Counted from the first letter of the stretch, positions 10,561 to 22,329 are shown. The stretch: DNA of 64,000 nucleotides from Stenopsyche tienmushanensis (GCA_008973525.1 WACJ01000045.1:62001-126000); one strand, 5' to 3'. Made by a program: numbers and translations. The notes: generated from the sequence alone by a model not told the origin.

Positions 10561-11364
10561 TCCAGCAGACTGTTTTTCGACTATCAGACTTGGGGTAAAA
10601 TAAAACAATTGGGTCTCACTTAGCATCACCTAACTGTGCCTCAAGTCGCCTTAAAATTACACTTGATTTCACGCCTTAATTTAAGAGAAAACTATTAATT
10701 ACGCGTTGCGTAACAGAGAATGCTATTTCTAGCTATTTTGAAGACATCGACGGTTCTTATTATAAACAGGCTATTGAAGGTATTTAACATCGCTGGGAAA
10801 AGTGTATCGAGCTGAAAGGAGACTATGCTGTTTTGTAATACAGATAATTTCTTGCATTTTTCTATGTGTTCTTTGTTATATCGGATACTTCTGCGATTAT
10901 CCTCGTATATTCGACTTAGAATAACCGATCGATGTCGCTTTGTGGAAGTATTATTTATATCTATTCAACTTCCTATTGCGTTTCCTCCAACAGTATTTGA
11001 ATGCTTGATGAGCACCGCGACCGTATTTGAAGCCCATGCGAATTGCGTTGGTAATTTTAATAAGTTTTTTTTTGGCAATGCGAAAAAAGCTTTGCCAAAA
11101 ATCATTTACATCTGAGGATGTAACCACACATAAATTACTGTGGCAGACGTATTTTATGACTTTTTAATAACAACGCACGGAGCATTCATAAATACATATT
11201 TGACAGCAAAGTGGGAATGTTTGAAAGACGAGGCGCTGAAAACAATTGAAATTTGCATTAAATATGTGCGTTTTTATATTTAATAATCGCTCCTCAATTC
11301 TGCAATTTTATTGGGTACGTTAATAAGTTCCTGCCGTTTCGCCACCAGATGGCGAAAATTCCGC
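10561..11364. other. Intergenic, nothing recognised
   Basis: Open frames up to 96 codons are present, but none has recognisable motifs. There is a small hairpin (CGCCACCAGATGGCG) near 11,340-11,354, just before the family A copy. Confidence 0.4.
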
Positions 11365-11817
11365 AAAAAGCCCTAAAAGAGGACGGAGTGGCCACAAGTT
11401 CTGTGGGTCCAACTGGTCCGCTATTCGGATCGCTGACATGACGAATGACAGCCTCGCGATCGAACGCCATACCCGAACATGTCCACAGAAGGATTACGAA
11501 CTCTCATTACAAAACCAAGTTATCCGAAGAAGACTGATCGGGTGGGCTGTTTAAATTTTACAATCGGTCGAAATATTGTTGTATTTATTTTATTGCGGGC
11601 TTATTCCGGCTGGATCGGCCAAATGTTTAAGCGAAGACGAAGAAAAGAGTCAAAAACGGACAGAGTCAATCAGTGTTGATTCATGAAACGTAGAATGGTC
11701 AAGTAAAATAAAAAAACATATGCCACTTTCGACTGGATCGGTATTCTGCATTTTGCGCCCCAAGCCCAATTGCGCCCGTGGCGGGTACTTCTTTGCCACC
11801 CTCTAGTTACGACCCTG
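11365..11817 (-). mobile_element. Family A hAT-like MITE, copy 3
   Basis: The copy is inverted. Its family start (CAGGGTCGTAACTAGAGGG on the minus strand) ends exactly at 11,817, and its core GGTCCGCTATTCGGATC lies at 11,415-11,431. The 3' third is missing at the left side. It abuts a mariner remnant that starts at 11,818. Confidence 0.78.
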
Positions 11818-12066
11818 ATTTTGATGACGAAGAATTGGAAACTTCGCTTGATGAAATTTGCTTGTTGAACGCAATCTGAACTTATAGAATCATTAGGAGT
11901 TGATCCAACAACAGTTTCGAAACATCTGACACCATTGGGAATGATACAAAACGATCCTGGGTGCCTTACGACTTAAAACCGAGAGATTTGAACAGTTGCT
12001 CCAACGGTAAAAATAATATGTTTTTACATCATATCATGACTGGCGACGAAACGTGGATATGCTTTC
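11818..12066 (+). pseudogene. Mariner transposase, HTH-to-first-Asp remnant
   Basis: The three frames together spell SLGVDPTTVSKHLTPLGM, VPYDLKPRDL and HHIMTGDETWICF. These are the second HTH, the WVPHxLxxRDL linker and the first catalytic Asp motif of a mariner transposase. At least one frameshift (near 11,950) and a lost C-terminus make it inactive. The family A element immediately to the left may mark its break. Confidence 0.8.
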
Positions 12067-12099
12067 TTCAATTTTTCCAGGCCATCCACATAATAGGCA

Positions 12100-12215
12100 G
12101 TAGAAATTCAACAAATCACGCACACGACTCACATTTTCATCGTTTTGGCTTGTTGTTGGCCTTTCAGAGCAAAGATCATCGTCTACTCCTTCCTGCCTTC
12201 TCCTTGAACCTACAA
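12100..12215 (-). pseudogene. Possible mariner HTH fragment
   Basis: On the minus strand RRQEGVDDDLCSERPTTSQ then NDENVSRVRDLLN resembles the N-terminal RxGRPSTSxxDENVxxVR stretch of another mariner or mariner-like subfamily. It is short and only partly matching. Confidence 0.45.
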
Positions 12216-12299
12216 TAAAGCAAATCCATGTAGACTTGCTTAAGCAACTATTTTGTTGTTCTAAAGTATCCATGACGTGGTCACGAAATAATGGTACAC

Positions 12300-13209
12300 T
12301 AAATCAGCTATCCTGATTTAGCTGATGCTCGCAACAGACTGAACATTGGTGTGTTATAATGTTAAAGGTCCCTATTACATAACCCATTTGGTTCGAATAC
12401 ACTGCAATCAGTAGGAGTGTGGCAAAAAAATATATTTCATGACTTTTGGGACACATCCTGTACTAAGATAATCCCAAGCGTTATGGGTTAATCCATGGTT
12501 CCAATGTATTAATTTTGTACAATTTATATTATGCAAAATTTCCAAATCGTCCCATCCCACTACACCATTGAAGATAAGGTGATATTGCAGCATGACAATG
12601 TTAGGTTGAATTATTTCGGTGGTAAACGGCGAGAACTTATTCACAAACCCAATCATTTAAATAAATATAATTTATTAATAGAGACACACTTGCAACGTTT
12701 ATGAATTTTTTATAGTTCAAGCGCAGATAAAATAATTTTTAATATATTTAATTGGTAATATAACATTAATCTAATGATTAATTAATGGAGCAATGTTATC
12801 ATGACAGATTTTAAAAAATGGATTTTAAGCACTATTACAATTTTAAAAGCGTAATTATTTAAATATACGCATTGATAAAATTATGATTTAACCAATTAAT
12901 TGCATATTTATTAAATTTGAATTTAAATTTTTATTAATTAAAAATGCTATTAAAAACATATTTTTGAATTTAGTTGATTTAAAAATGTTGCGAATTATTT
13001 ATATTTATTTTTTAATGTACAAGTGCATTTTTTCTATATTTATAATTCGAAATGGAATCGCGAACGTCAATATTTTGCATCGTTTTTTTTATTCGCCTTG
13101 ACACGTATGGCCTTAAGAGCACAAAAAGCGTGCAGGTTTGTAAGTCGTTCTGCGCTCGCCCGGGTCTCATCGATTTTGTCTGCGCTAGGCGCGGACGACG
13201 GAGGCCGCC
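12300..13209. other. AT-rich intergenic DNA and JDP upstream region
   Basis: 12,650-13,050 is extremely AT-rich with no feature. From about 13,080 the sequence becomes GC-rich and CG-rich up to the JDP start codon, so the promoter and 5' UTR probably lie here. No TATA box is evident. Confidence 0.45.
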
Positions 13210-14511
13210 ATGGCCGCCGTCGATGAAATCCTCAACTACCAGCCCAACCCTGACGAAGACTATTACAAGCTGCTCGGATGCGACGAGAACTCCACCGTGA
13301 GCATCCACAATCATTCATTTTTGAACCCATATCGATCCTTCCCTATGGAACATTCAGGAAACATTTTCTTATGGATACAGGTGGAGCAGATCACGAGCGA
13401 GTATCGAGCCCTGGCTCTCCAATACCATCCGGATAAAGCCGGAGGAGACAAGGAAGCCGACGCCAAGTTTCAAAAACTGCAGGTGAGCACCGTCTCATGC
13501 ATTTTTCATACACACAATATTCATTCAATCAAATAAAATATCACATAAAAACGCCCTTTATAAGATTTACAATCCGATCTGACGGTATATGGATTTTTTC
13601 CATTCACCGCGTTAAACATATGTTAGCATAGGTTGTGATATATAACGACCTTCAGTCGTACAATCACAATAATATTTTTACATTCTACCACTTGTTGATA
13701 TCAAGGCCTAAAATCCACGCGTTTATTTATTTTATTATTTTTAACGCATATTAATCATTAATAATTAAGGCATTTTTGTCACGTTAAAAATTCCAAATTT
13801 ACCTTAAAATGCGTGAATTAAATGGCATAAATTAAAATGTATTTTCCTTAAAATATTTTTTATCGGATGTATTTTTCCTCGACAAAAAATTTAAACGTCT
13901 TTTACAATTGAGTAATCATGGTTAACGCGCTAAAAAATCAGAACAAAAAGTATCGTATCGATGTATTCTAATATTAGGTCAGCGGCCATTAATATGTACG
14001 TTATTGATCCGCTGTGATTGCGTGACCTAATTAAGAATTTTTCAGCCGTATGCATTGTAACGTGTCTCTTAATGTACGTTTTAAATCTGAATGCATATTT
14101 AACACGCACAGCTTTAATTCTATCACTAATTGTATTGATTTTGTATTTTGTGAAAATAATAATTAATTATCCGACATATTTTTTAAACAGGAGGCCAAGG
14201 AGACTTTGTGCGATCCGGCCAAGCGCTGCAATTACGATAAATGGCGCAGCAGCGGCATCTCCATCAGCTACAAGCAGTGGCTCGGCATGAAGGAGCACGT
14301 GCAGCAGTCGATGCATTGGGCCACTCCCAAGACCAAAGACAGGATGATCGTCGGATCGGGCGGTTCTTCCAGCGGAAGCACCCTCGGCACGGGACCGGCT
14401 GCGGCTCGTCGCGCTTCCGAAGGCGGCGCCGCCCATTGGGGCCGTTGGTCCGGTCAAGGACAAGAGCCGCCACCGGAAGTCGTCTCTAAATTTCGAAACT
14501 ACGAGATTTAA
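13210..14511 (+). CDS. DNAJC12: J-domain co-chaperone of the DNAJC12/JDP type, 3 exons, 169 aa
   Basis: Cytosolic HSP40-type partner of HSP70. In vertebrates DNAJC12 serves the aromatic amino acid hydroxylases, and the same role here is inference. Exons are 13,210-13,296, 13,381-13,482 and 14,191-14,511, all phase 0 with GT/AG borders. The start CCGCCATGG is an excellent context. The protein opens [22 protein letters not shown] and continues through a J domain (about residues 14-80) with HPD at 45-47. The family-typical SMHW (103-106) and terminal KFRNYEI follow, which separate DNAJC12 from other J proteins. It is shorter than the human protein (198 aa), mainly in the variable middle. The open frame that reads through intron 1 is an artefact. 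The gene stands alone, with mariner and MITE debris upstream. Confidence 0.94.
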
Positions 14512-14639
14512 ATCCTCATTCCTATTTAATTTACCTATTTTAAATAATTTCTCCGACCTGAATCAATTTATGATGCTCAAAATTTTGCGTGTAATTTTTT
14601 TGAATTACATATTTGTTTTTTAAAACAGGGTTCCGCATT

Positions 14640-14645
14640 AATAAA
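14640..14645 (+). terminator. Likely polyadenylation signal of the JDP gene
   Basis: A canonical AATAAA lies 129 bp after the stop codon of the J-domain gene, in an AT-rich 3' region. Confidence 0.55.
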
Positions 14646-16124
14646 AGTATTCGAGACTCATTTTAAAAATATTTGACTGAAAATTAAATGATCAAACCCT
14701 GTATTCTGATTGAGATCTGATTTATTATTATATATTTTTAGTCCGATTATAACTACGACATTCCGTAAATGAATAAGGCATGCCAAATATTATTTCGTAT
14801 GTAGACGATCGATGTTGCAAAGATTTTGTGCCTGTCTTTGAAAGCATCGTTTATTCATAATCTGCTCTCGTCCCCGTGTGAAAGAAATTAATGCGCTTAG
14901 CGTTGGTATCCCCCGATTATAGTATGTTAGTTTAAGGTATTACGATAGTCTGAGGAGTCAGCGGTGATACAGTATTTGTGACTCCTTTACAAGTCGCTGC
15001 AGCATCGCTGACGTCCGTAGATCTATTTTTTAGATTAGGCACAATATTCATCAAGTCAGCTCTCACGTATTTAATTATTAAATATAAAGTATTCACGTTC
15101 AATGTTTTTTGATGTTATTATGTCTGTTTGATGTATTTATCTTTCGATAGATTATAAAATTGTCCCCTTATGTGTACCTCGATCATTAAATGTTTCTAGG
15201 TGCTGATCGTAGACGTGATGCTGACATCAATGGGTAGAGCATGTTTTGTTTTCTATTAAAACGAGAATCTTTATGCGATGAAATTTCATGTTTATTGAAT
15301 AAAACGAACAATCATAATGTCATAAAATGGCTGAGAAAATGTTTGATATTTGAAAAATTGTATCTTGTGTATATTACGCGGTTGATTATACCGATTGTAC
15401 TGACTACTATATATATTTTTGGATATATTGTTTATTTTTCATCTAAATGATGTTCTTTCCTATCAAATTTTATGCAATGCATACGTATATGTAATTAAAA
15501 AGAGATCTGAAAGATGTGATAAAGATTGTACCTTCTTCCTTACACAGGGTATCGCTCGAGTTGGTTATTTTCAAGCGGCGAACCGAATTTAAAGAGCATT
15601 GTTGTGTCGCTTGGTCATCTCTATGATCAGTCTTATAGTTCTTCCAAGTAGTCGTATGACCCTGACATTCGTATCGTATGGACCACTGCAAAATAACAAT
15701 CAATGTCTGAAGTGTTCCTAGCGTTTAGATACTTTCTTAAGTGTATACTAGACCCCTATATGCCACACTCGCTCTCTCGTTCGGTTTATGTGTAGTCAAC
15801 GTCTTGAATTTTGATGTGACACTGGCTGATTTTACGCCAATTTGATGTTTCATTCATTAATGTATAGTTTAAGGTTTGTGGTTATTAGATATATTCTATT
15901 GTTAATGATATTTAATCATTTTTGATGTTATGAACCTAATTAAAAATAAATATATTGATGTTTAAACCGTAAACATTCTTTTCTTTTCTTCTACGACATC
16001 GTTATACATATTTCATAGTTAATTTTAAAAGATTATTACCCAATCTTCCTATGCTCAGTGTACAATATCCATTTAAATTAACATTATTATATCAAAAACA
16101 GTTCTCTGGTAGTCTTATGTTTCA
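14646..16124. other. Intergenic, nothing recognised
   Basis: AT-rich DNA between the JDP gene and repeat copies. No frame with recognisable domains on either strand. Confidence 0.45.
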
Positions 16125-16290
16125 AATTATGCGCCACGTAGTCTATCTTAGAAAATTATTTTGTTATAATAGATGAATATTCCTTGTGTACGGCATAAAT
16201 CTTAAACCCTAAAAATTTATTTTGCTTCTAAAACCGTACATTTCATTTAAATCCACAATCTCCTGATATAGACAACAATCCCCTGTATCG
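16125..16290 (-). repeat. Interspersed repeat family B, copy 2
   Basis: Reverse complement of the 8.9-kb block, carrying the CCACGTAGTCTA, GTTATAATAGATGAATATTC and CAATCCCCTGTATCGATTT words in the expected order. Non-coding. Confidence 0.6.
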
Positions 16291-16440
16291 ATTTTTCAAA
16301 AAATGCTCAATATTGTCTAAACTAATGGAAATATTTTTGATTAGATATGAAGTTATATTACATATAAAAAGTACCCTATTGATTTTTATAAATTTCTAAA
16401 TGAACGCCAATTCATAGAGACCCATCAGAAGACGCCGTCT

Positions 16441-16459
16441 ATGCACCAACATGGTGCAT
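16441..16459. repeat. Short hairpin ATGCACCA/TGGTGCAT
   Basis: 8-bp perfect arms around a 3-base loop, just before the tandem LINE/SINE-like tails. Confidence 0.6.
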
Positions 16460-16474
16460 CCATAAAATATTTTT

Positions 16475-16712
16475 ACTATACCTATATTATTCCCGCACGT
16501 GTAAACAGTAAGTTGGTAAAATTTATCGCAATCGGATAAACGGTACGATAAACGCATTAAATACGGACAAACGTTGATTTTTATATATTAGACTATGCCT
16601 ATGTTACCCGCACAATCCTTAGCAATAAGTGGACGAAATTTTATCGCAATCTGATAAACGGTATGGCAGCGCATTACATACAAACAAACAGATATTAATT
16701 TTTATATATTAA
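16475..16712 (+). repeat. Two tandem copies of a LINE/SINE-like 3' tail
   Basis: Two ~118-bp units (16,475-16,590 and 16,592-16,712) each run from an ACTATACCTAT-like start through TTTATCGCAATCGGATAAACG and ACAAACAAACAGATATTAAT to TTTTTATATATTAG. The phrase 'ATCGCAATCGGATAAACGGT...ACAAACAAAC' is typical of 3' tails of insect RTE-type LINEs and their SINEs. A third tail lies at 49,125-49,215. Confidence 0.65.
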
Positions 16713-17206
16713 GAAGATAAAGAATAGGACTTAACGTTGTATGTTTAGTAATGATCGTGCAGAGGACTGTCTTTGAAAGTCTCTCTGTAACATGGAAAAA
16801 ATAATTAAACTGATTCTTTTTATCAACAAAACACCGTAGAAGCTGAAGGATTAACAACAATGAAATAATAAAAATAATTTTGATTTGGTTTTTGCTATTA
16901 TAGTAAATACAATAAAAATAATTTTCATATTTATAATTTATATACAAAAAAGCTTGTGCCTTAAGGAACATTTCAAATGATGCGTCTGATATTTCAATAA
17001 TTATTCGATTCTTCAAAAATATGGCCACATTACATTCCGTCAGCATTATTATTTTAGTCTTTCGACAACGCACTTTGACAAATATTTTGTTTAGACTTCA
17101 GTCAAAAATGGAGATCATCCCGTCACTCTGCGCATATATTGAAAAAATGAACTATGCAAAGCCAACATTGTTGTTAAAATACAAAATATCACTAGAATGT
17201 CACATT

Positions 17207-17212
17207 TTTAAT
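17207..17212 (-). terminator. Possible polyadenylation signal of the P4HA gene
   Basis: ATTAAA, a common variant signal, lies on the minus strand 29 bp past the P4HA stop codon. The assignment rests on position only. Confidence 0.3.
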
Positions 17213-17240
17213 ACAATTGAATAACTTAATATCCCGCACA

Positions 17241-20197
17241 TTATCTGGCGATGGTCGACTTTCTTATTGCGGCCGGAAAAACTTGATTTATACCCTCTTC
17301 TTGATATTCCAAATTGCAAGGCCTTCGGAACTCTTGGTCGACTTGATGAATCCATTTGTTTGAAACTAAAAACAATACAATATAATAAATCCGCCTTCTG
17401 ATTTAATGTATTTTATGCCATGATGAAATGAATAATATATTACCCCATTTCGATCCCTGTAAAACTGGACAAGCGGCGTGACGCGTTGCATAATTTCCAT
17501 CACCGGACGGATATAAATTATACCAGAAAGCTCCCGTACCTTTTGTCGGTTTTAAACTTAATCCCAATTCGGGGAATACGGTTCCGCCGCCTTGTTCAAC
17601 GTCGCTCATCTAAAATTTAAATTTATATTAGTATAATCGACAAATAATTATCGTTCTTAACGAGTTTAATAACTTACATAAAATAATACTGTAGCTATTC
17701 TGTTGCCGTTTCCTTCTTGACCGCCAAACGCTTTCACTTCAGATTTCTATACGTAAAAATTTCGATTTAAATCCGTCTCAAAATCGTATATAGTAGATTA
17801 AACGCATCACAAAATACTCACACGAGCAAAATCAAAATGCGGTTCATAATGTCCGCCTATTCCATAATTAACGACTTGCAATTCCTCCGCCGTCGTCATC
17901 GAAAGTCCCGTCATATCCATAACGCGTCTGCTGATTTTGGCAATGATTTCGTCTTCGTTGTCCTTCAACCATGCCGATTTGCTGATGCGATACTTCGCCG
18001 TGACTAGTTCACCCGTTACCGAGTCTTGAACGGTTGCTCTCTTGAACTATAAAAATCATGCGTTAATACCATAACAAATGATTAATTAATACTTTTACGT
18101 TTATAAACGTACTCTGGGTCTGGCTCTTTCTTTGATGAATTCCATTTCTTTTTCCGATAAGATGTTATGATACACGACTATATACGGGTCCAAATAGCGC
18201 TCTTCCAATTTCAACGGTCCTATCTTCAAAAACGGACCAGTATCGGAGAAATAGCGACATTTAAGGCTGAAAATTTATAAGAATAAATCAGTTTTTATTT
18301 GAATAAATCATTTGATTGCATATAGTATTATATTTACTTCTTTTTTACGCTCTCCGGCAATTCTACTTCGTTGCGGCACAATTCTTCATAAACGTTTCGT
18401 TCTTGTGTCCATTTAGTAGCCTCTTCTGAAACGTCCGTTGCTGCGGTTTCCTGTTGTTTCATTTTTAAATTTATGAATTAATTATTTATAAATTATTTTA
18501 CGCATATGCTGCAGGTGCACTCCGTAAGCCATAATTAATTTAAGTTTATATTTATTTGGACGATAATAAAATTAAGATACCCTAATATCCGTAATAAATT
18601 TTTGGCGGTCCGGTCTTTTCCTGTTCTTAAAAGTCCCAGTCTCTTCATATCGTCAAATGGTATACTACATTCTAATGATAGAAATCTTAATTTTTTAGCA
18701 ACTTCCCTTATTGAAGAGCCTTTATTTCATAATTTAACAATCAAGGTACGAATTGCGATAACTTTTAACTATGTTTTTTTTTAAATATAAAACCTATTAA
18801 TATGCTAAGCGTTTCCAAACTTATTGCGGTGTATATGATGGGATGTATTTAGATTTATTTTGAATTTATGGCTGATATTATTTTGTGGACATGTCGACAA
18901 TCAAATTAAATCAAGCATCAAAAGATCTAATGTCCAAGTGAAACCAATTTTTTATAAAAAGAAGACATTAACTAAAATAAAGTTAATATAATTTAAACTC
19001 TTTAAAAAATATAAACAAAAATAATACCTCTGGTGTTTCTTTCTTTTGAAGGAGAGCCTTTTCATAATGGGGAATATTTCCACGTGCTCGTACATGGTCT
19101 GGTACTATTTCAAGCAACTGATTTGTTATCGTCAAAGCAATATCAACATTTCCTGAAACAAAAATAAAGTCAGCGATTCTATCTTATTTAACTCTTTCAC
19201 GATATGCAAGTCTTGTGAGTCTTCCGCCGCCAAGCGTTGAGTCGTTCATCGTGAAAGAGTTAATATACATTTTTTAAATGAATAATTACCCAGCATATAA
19301 GAAGAAAACGCAAGATATTCAAGTATTTCACTCTTCGGCACAGTTTTATTCGATTCCAAATCATGCCTGTCCAAAGCGGCATTCATCCATTTTTCCGTAT
19401 GATCATAATCGCCAGCATTATACTGTAATCTGCCCAGCTCAAAGCAATCATGTGCAGACATATCTGAACTATAATGATAATTGTACTTTTTATAGTAAAT
19501 AAATCTATTAAAATTGTTTAATTTATACATTTTTGCATAATATATTTACCTATATTTAATTCCATTTAGTTTTCCCTTTGCAACTTCTATCGTTTCAAGC
19601 TTATAAGTATCTTGAAGTCTAATTAACGCAGCCGCTGCCCCGCTTAAGTCTTCTTCACTAGGAAACTTTGCTTTTTCTTTGAGTTTAGTAATGTTTTGCA
19701 CGACAGCTTTAAAATAAAAGTGTTATTACAAAATGCTTCCAATTTAAATATGTAAATATTTGTTGATTTTATACTACCTTTGCCCAAATCATTCGTCATT
19801 AAATTTTCTACAAAGCTCCAGTCTGTAGTCAGTCTTTTGATAATTTTGAATGCATTCACAGGGTTCGATAGATACCCCGACACATCATTAAGCGCTACTC
19901 TATGTTCGTTCTGGAATTCCTTATATTTTCTATAATCAAATAAAACAAATGTAAATATTTTATAACAACGATGACTTATTTAAAGCGTATATGATCTAAT
20001 TACAATTTTAATATGTTCAGTCGCTCCTCCTGATATCGCATATACGAATTGAAAGAGTCCAGCAGGATATTTTCCGTCTCCAAGAGCGGTTCGAGATCGG
20101 CAAGAGCCGTAAACATTTCGGCTTGGGCTTCTTGCTTCCACGGCTGGAACGCCATCAGCGTGAACATCCAAAACGTTGTCCATATTCTCGAAGCCAT
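17241..20197 (-). CDS. P4HA: Prolyl 4-hydroxylase alpha subunit, 11 coding exons, 552 aa
   Basis: ER-lumen 2-oxoglutarate/Fe(II) dioxygenase that hydroxylates prolines in procollagen, working with protein disulfide isomerase as beta subunit. Exons in gene order: 20,004-20,197; 19,778-19,929; 19,550-19,706; 19,290-19,468; 19,028-19,152; 18,338-18,450; 18,113-18,266; 17,822-18,046; 17,678-17,746; 17,444-17,609; 17,241-17,365. The sum is 1,659 bp with consistent phases. The N-terminus has a signal peptide (about residues 1-26). YLSNPVNAFKIIKRL and DCFELGRLQYNAGDY (175 on) mark the N-terminal and peptide-substrate domains. Catalytic residues are His428 and Asp430 in HYEPHFDF, His500 in TRHAACPV and Lys510 in GSKW. 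An AG acceptor lies one base before the ATG, so a 5' UTR exon lies upstream. Intron 4 holds a MITE and intron 5 a repeat fragment. Confidence 0.95.
18582..18655 (-). repeat. Repeat family F, copy in P4HA intron 5; Tc1-like HTH remnant?
   Basis: GGCGGTCCGGTCTTTTCCTG and TTAAAAGTCCCAGTCTC match 41,041-41,115 closely. On the minus strand both copies keep one frame, ETGTFKNRKRPDRQKFITD here and ETRTFKGRKRPDRPKSTTD there, recalling the TGxxxxRxRxGRPxxTT HTH-linker of Tc1-type transposases. Suggestive only. Confidence 0.45.
19188..19263. mobile_element. piggyBac-like mini-MITE in P4HA intron 4
   Basis: CTCTTTCACGAT (19,192-19,203) and its exact reverse complement (19,248-19,259) bound a 68-bp unit. 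Both sides are flanked by TTAA (19,188-19,191 and 19,260-19,263), the target site duplicated by piggyBac transposases. With the flanking TTAA it fills 76 of the 137 bp of the intron. Confidence 0.75.
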
Positions 20198-20198
20198 T

Positions 20199-20200
20199 CT
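20199..20200 (-). other. 3' splice site just before the P4HA start codon
   Basis: On the minus strand TTAATCTTTTCAG precedes AATGGCTTCG, a good acceptor one base before the ATG. The transcript therefore probably has an untranslated first exon further upstream, which I could not place. Confidence 0.6.
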
Positions 20201-20564
20201 GAAAAGATTAATATAATAACATTAATTTTTTACACTTCTAAATAGCACAATAACACAACTGAACATTTCAGCGTTGCATCCGTGCAAATGTTTCAAATCA
20301 ATTCATTAAAATGCAAATACAACATCGTTGCATACGCTAAACAAAAAAACGTACATACTATTACCATGATGCGCAAAAGATTATGCTGAAAAATTTTGCA
20401 GTCTATAAATTCTCATTAATACACATATTTCCATTCTAATAAACACAAGTGAAACTATCGTTGATATCGATTAAAATGTGGTTTTACACTGGTTAATAAA
20501 AAAACCACAGATAGACCAAAAATTTCCAATTTCCATTGCTTTGGGGAATATTGAGCATTTTATG

Positions 20565-20660
20565 AAAAATCAATACAGGGGACTGTTGTTTATACCAGGT
20601 GACTGTATTTAAATGAAAAATACTTTTTTAGTGGTGTACCTAAGGCCAGACTACCCGTCC
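20565..20660 (+). repeat. Repeat family B, copy 3 (first part)
   Basis: ATACAGGGGACTGTTG and the following TTTAAATGAAA match the head of the 16.1-kb copy. What looks like the second part (GTGCACATGGAATATTCATC) lies at about 21,165-21,240, with family C copy 3 in between. That suggests C inserted into B. Confidence 0.5.
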
Positions 20661-20765
20661 TCCCAAAACAATGTGGAAAACAATATCAGTGGAGCGGAGA
20701 AGGACAAGGGAGGGGTTTAGTCAGTAATAATTTGACACTATCCTGTGATCAAACCCAGGGTGTCT

Positions 20766-21112
20766 GAGCAGATTTAATTCGCCAGATTAACAGCGACATC
20801 TTCCGTCTCTCTTTAGGCGCAATGTGTTATTTTAACAGCGCCATCTTCTGTGGCGTAATGGACACATTGCGTCCATAATACAGATCGATCGCTTACTAAG
20901 CGTGCACCGTTGCCGGTTGAGTGGTGACGCGTGGAAGGCAAGAGTCATAGGTTAACCTTGGCTGCGGGAGGACGTCCTTCCCGCAGCCAAATCTCTCGTG
21001 CGAATAAAAATTCATCTAGAGAAGAGTCTTTTTGTTCGACGCCCGTCCATCCCCATCCATCCGTCCGGCTACACATAATCCGAAAGAAGAACGGACCAGT
21101 GCATTAGCGCGG
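20766..21112 (+). repeat. Interspersed repeat family C, copy 3
   Basis: Same landmark order as the 1.76-kb copy. The hairpin here (20,960-20,988) has perfect 10-bp arms, GGCTGCGGGA and TCCCGCAGCC, around GGACGTCCT. The tail continues through CTACACATAATCCGAAAGAA as in copy 2. Confidence 0.7.
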
Positions 21113-21329
21113 TTTAAGTCTTATGGTATATTGTAACACCTGCTACGTTGCCTTGATCGAATCTAAATATTTGGATTTCATTGTAATATAATACAATTAT
21201 GTTTTACTGTGCACATGGAATATTCATCTATTCGCCGGGATTTTGCAACACAATAGAAGTCATTAAGCCGAGAAGAAAAGGCGCCCAGTACAAGTTGTCT
21301 ACCAGGCTCCAACGGTGAAGGATCTCCGC

Positions 21330-21430
21330 GGAATGTGCTTGATTTTGACATCTATCACCGAACGAATGAAATCATACGCGTGTTCCGTCGTTTATCGCAG
21401 CCGACTCGTAGGCCGGGACCATCGTTACAT
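21330..21430 (-). repeat. ~90-bp repeat G, copy 1
   Basis: On the minus strand ATGGTCCCGGCCTACGAGTC and the following CGACGGAACACG, ATGATTTCATTCG match 23,195-23,290 on the plus strand at high identity. No coding frame is evident. It is an inverted pair about 1.9 kb apart. Confidence 0.6.
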
Positions 21431-22329
21431 AAAAATCCTTTGATAAAATTATCTAGGTCTGGCTAAACCTATTTTATTGAATCTAAATACATAAATAGAA
21501 ATAGCCTTCTTTCTCGAAACACAATTAGATGAATATCAACCATTTAACAATGCAAGAGTTTTCTACGATATAATATGGTTATGATTGGTGCCATATTTAA
21601 AATTTTAATTCATCAATCAACGAGGATGCATAAATCTTTTCGTTTCCGAATAATATCATTAAATCCATCCAATTTATGACCAATTTTTATTGATGTTTGT
21701 TTCAATCCAATTCCATTGTAGTTTGTCCAACAAGTGCCGCATGTATTCATGGGACCATTACAACAAATTTGTGCTCTCTTTGTCCCATAACGGATATCGT
21801 TGTCAATTACAATATGCATTAAAAAGGGGTGGATAGGAGCGATCATGTATGTTTAACGATTGTCAAGCATTACATTGTCTACGACAAAGAGAAAACTGAT
21901 AATTGTTTAAAAGGCTAAATTACAACAAAATAGCGGCGAACGTGAAAGTTGACTGAAAATAGATAATATGCTATGGCTCGGCGGCGTCGGTGCGCTTAAA
22001 CCGCGTATAAAAATACCCAATATTTACCACAAACCGGTCTAAAAACAATATTTGATATATAAGAATAAGCGGAAAATTGCGCAACATTCAATTGAGCAAC
22101 TTTCGATGAAAATTGTTGACTTTTAGTGGGTTTTTGCATAGTTATTGAATTATATATGCATTTAGAACTCGACAATTTGATTGTGAAATATCAAATATTG
22201 ATGCAGTTAGATCACAATTTTTTGCTAATTTGATCGAATAAATATTATATAACTTAGTAAATTTGAAGTTTGAAAGGAAAAAGTCCAATTTAGACTGGTT
22301 GTTTAGTTATATTCAGTCTGTTACATATA
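21431..22329. other. Intergenic, nothing recognised
   Basis: AT-rich, without coding or repeat features visible on either strand. Confidence 0.4.

Noticed and set aside
13023..13300. Open frames overlapping JDP exon 1 in other frames
   Set aside because: They are shadows of the GC-rich first exon and 5' UTR. The DNAJC12 frame with its splice sites explains the sequence.
14167..14489. Open frames on both strands over JDP exon 3
   Set aside because: By-products of the high-GC coding exon. Only the frame ending KFRNYEI continues exons 1 and 2.
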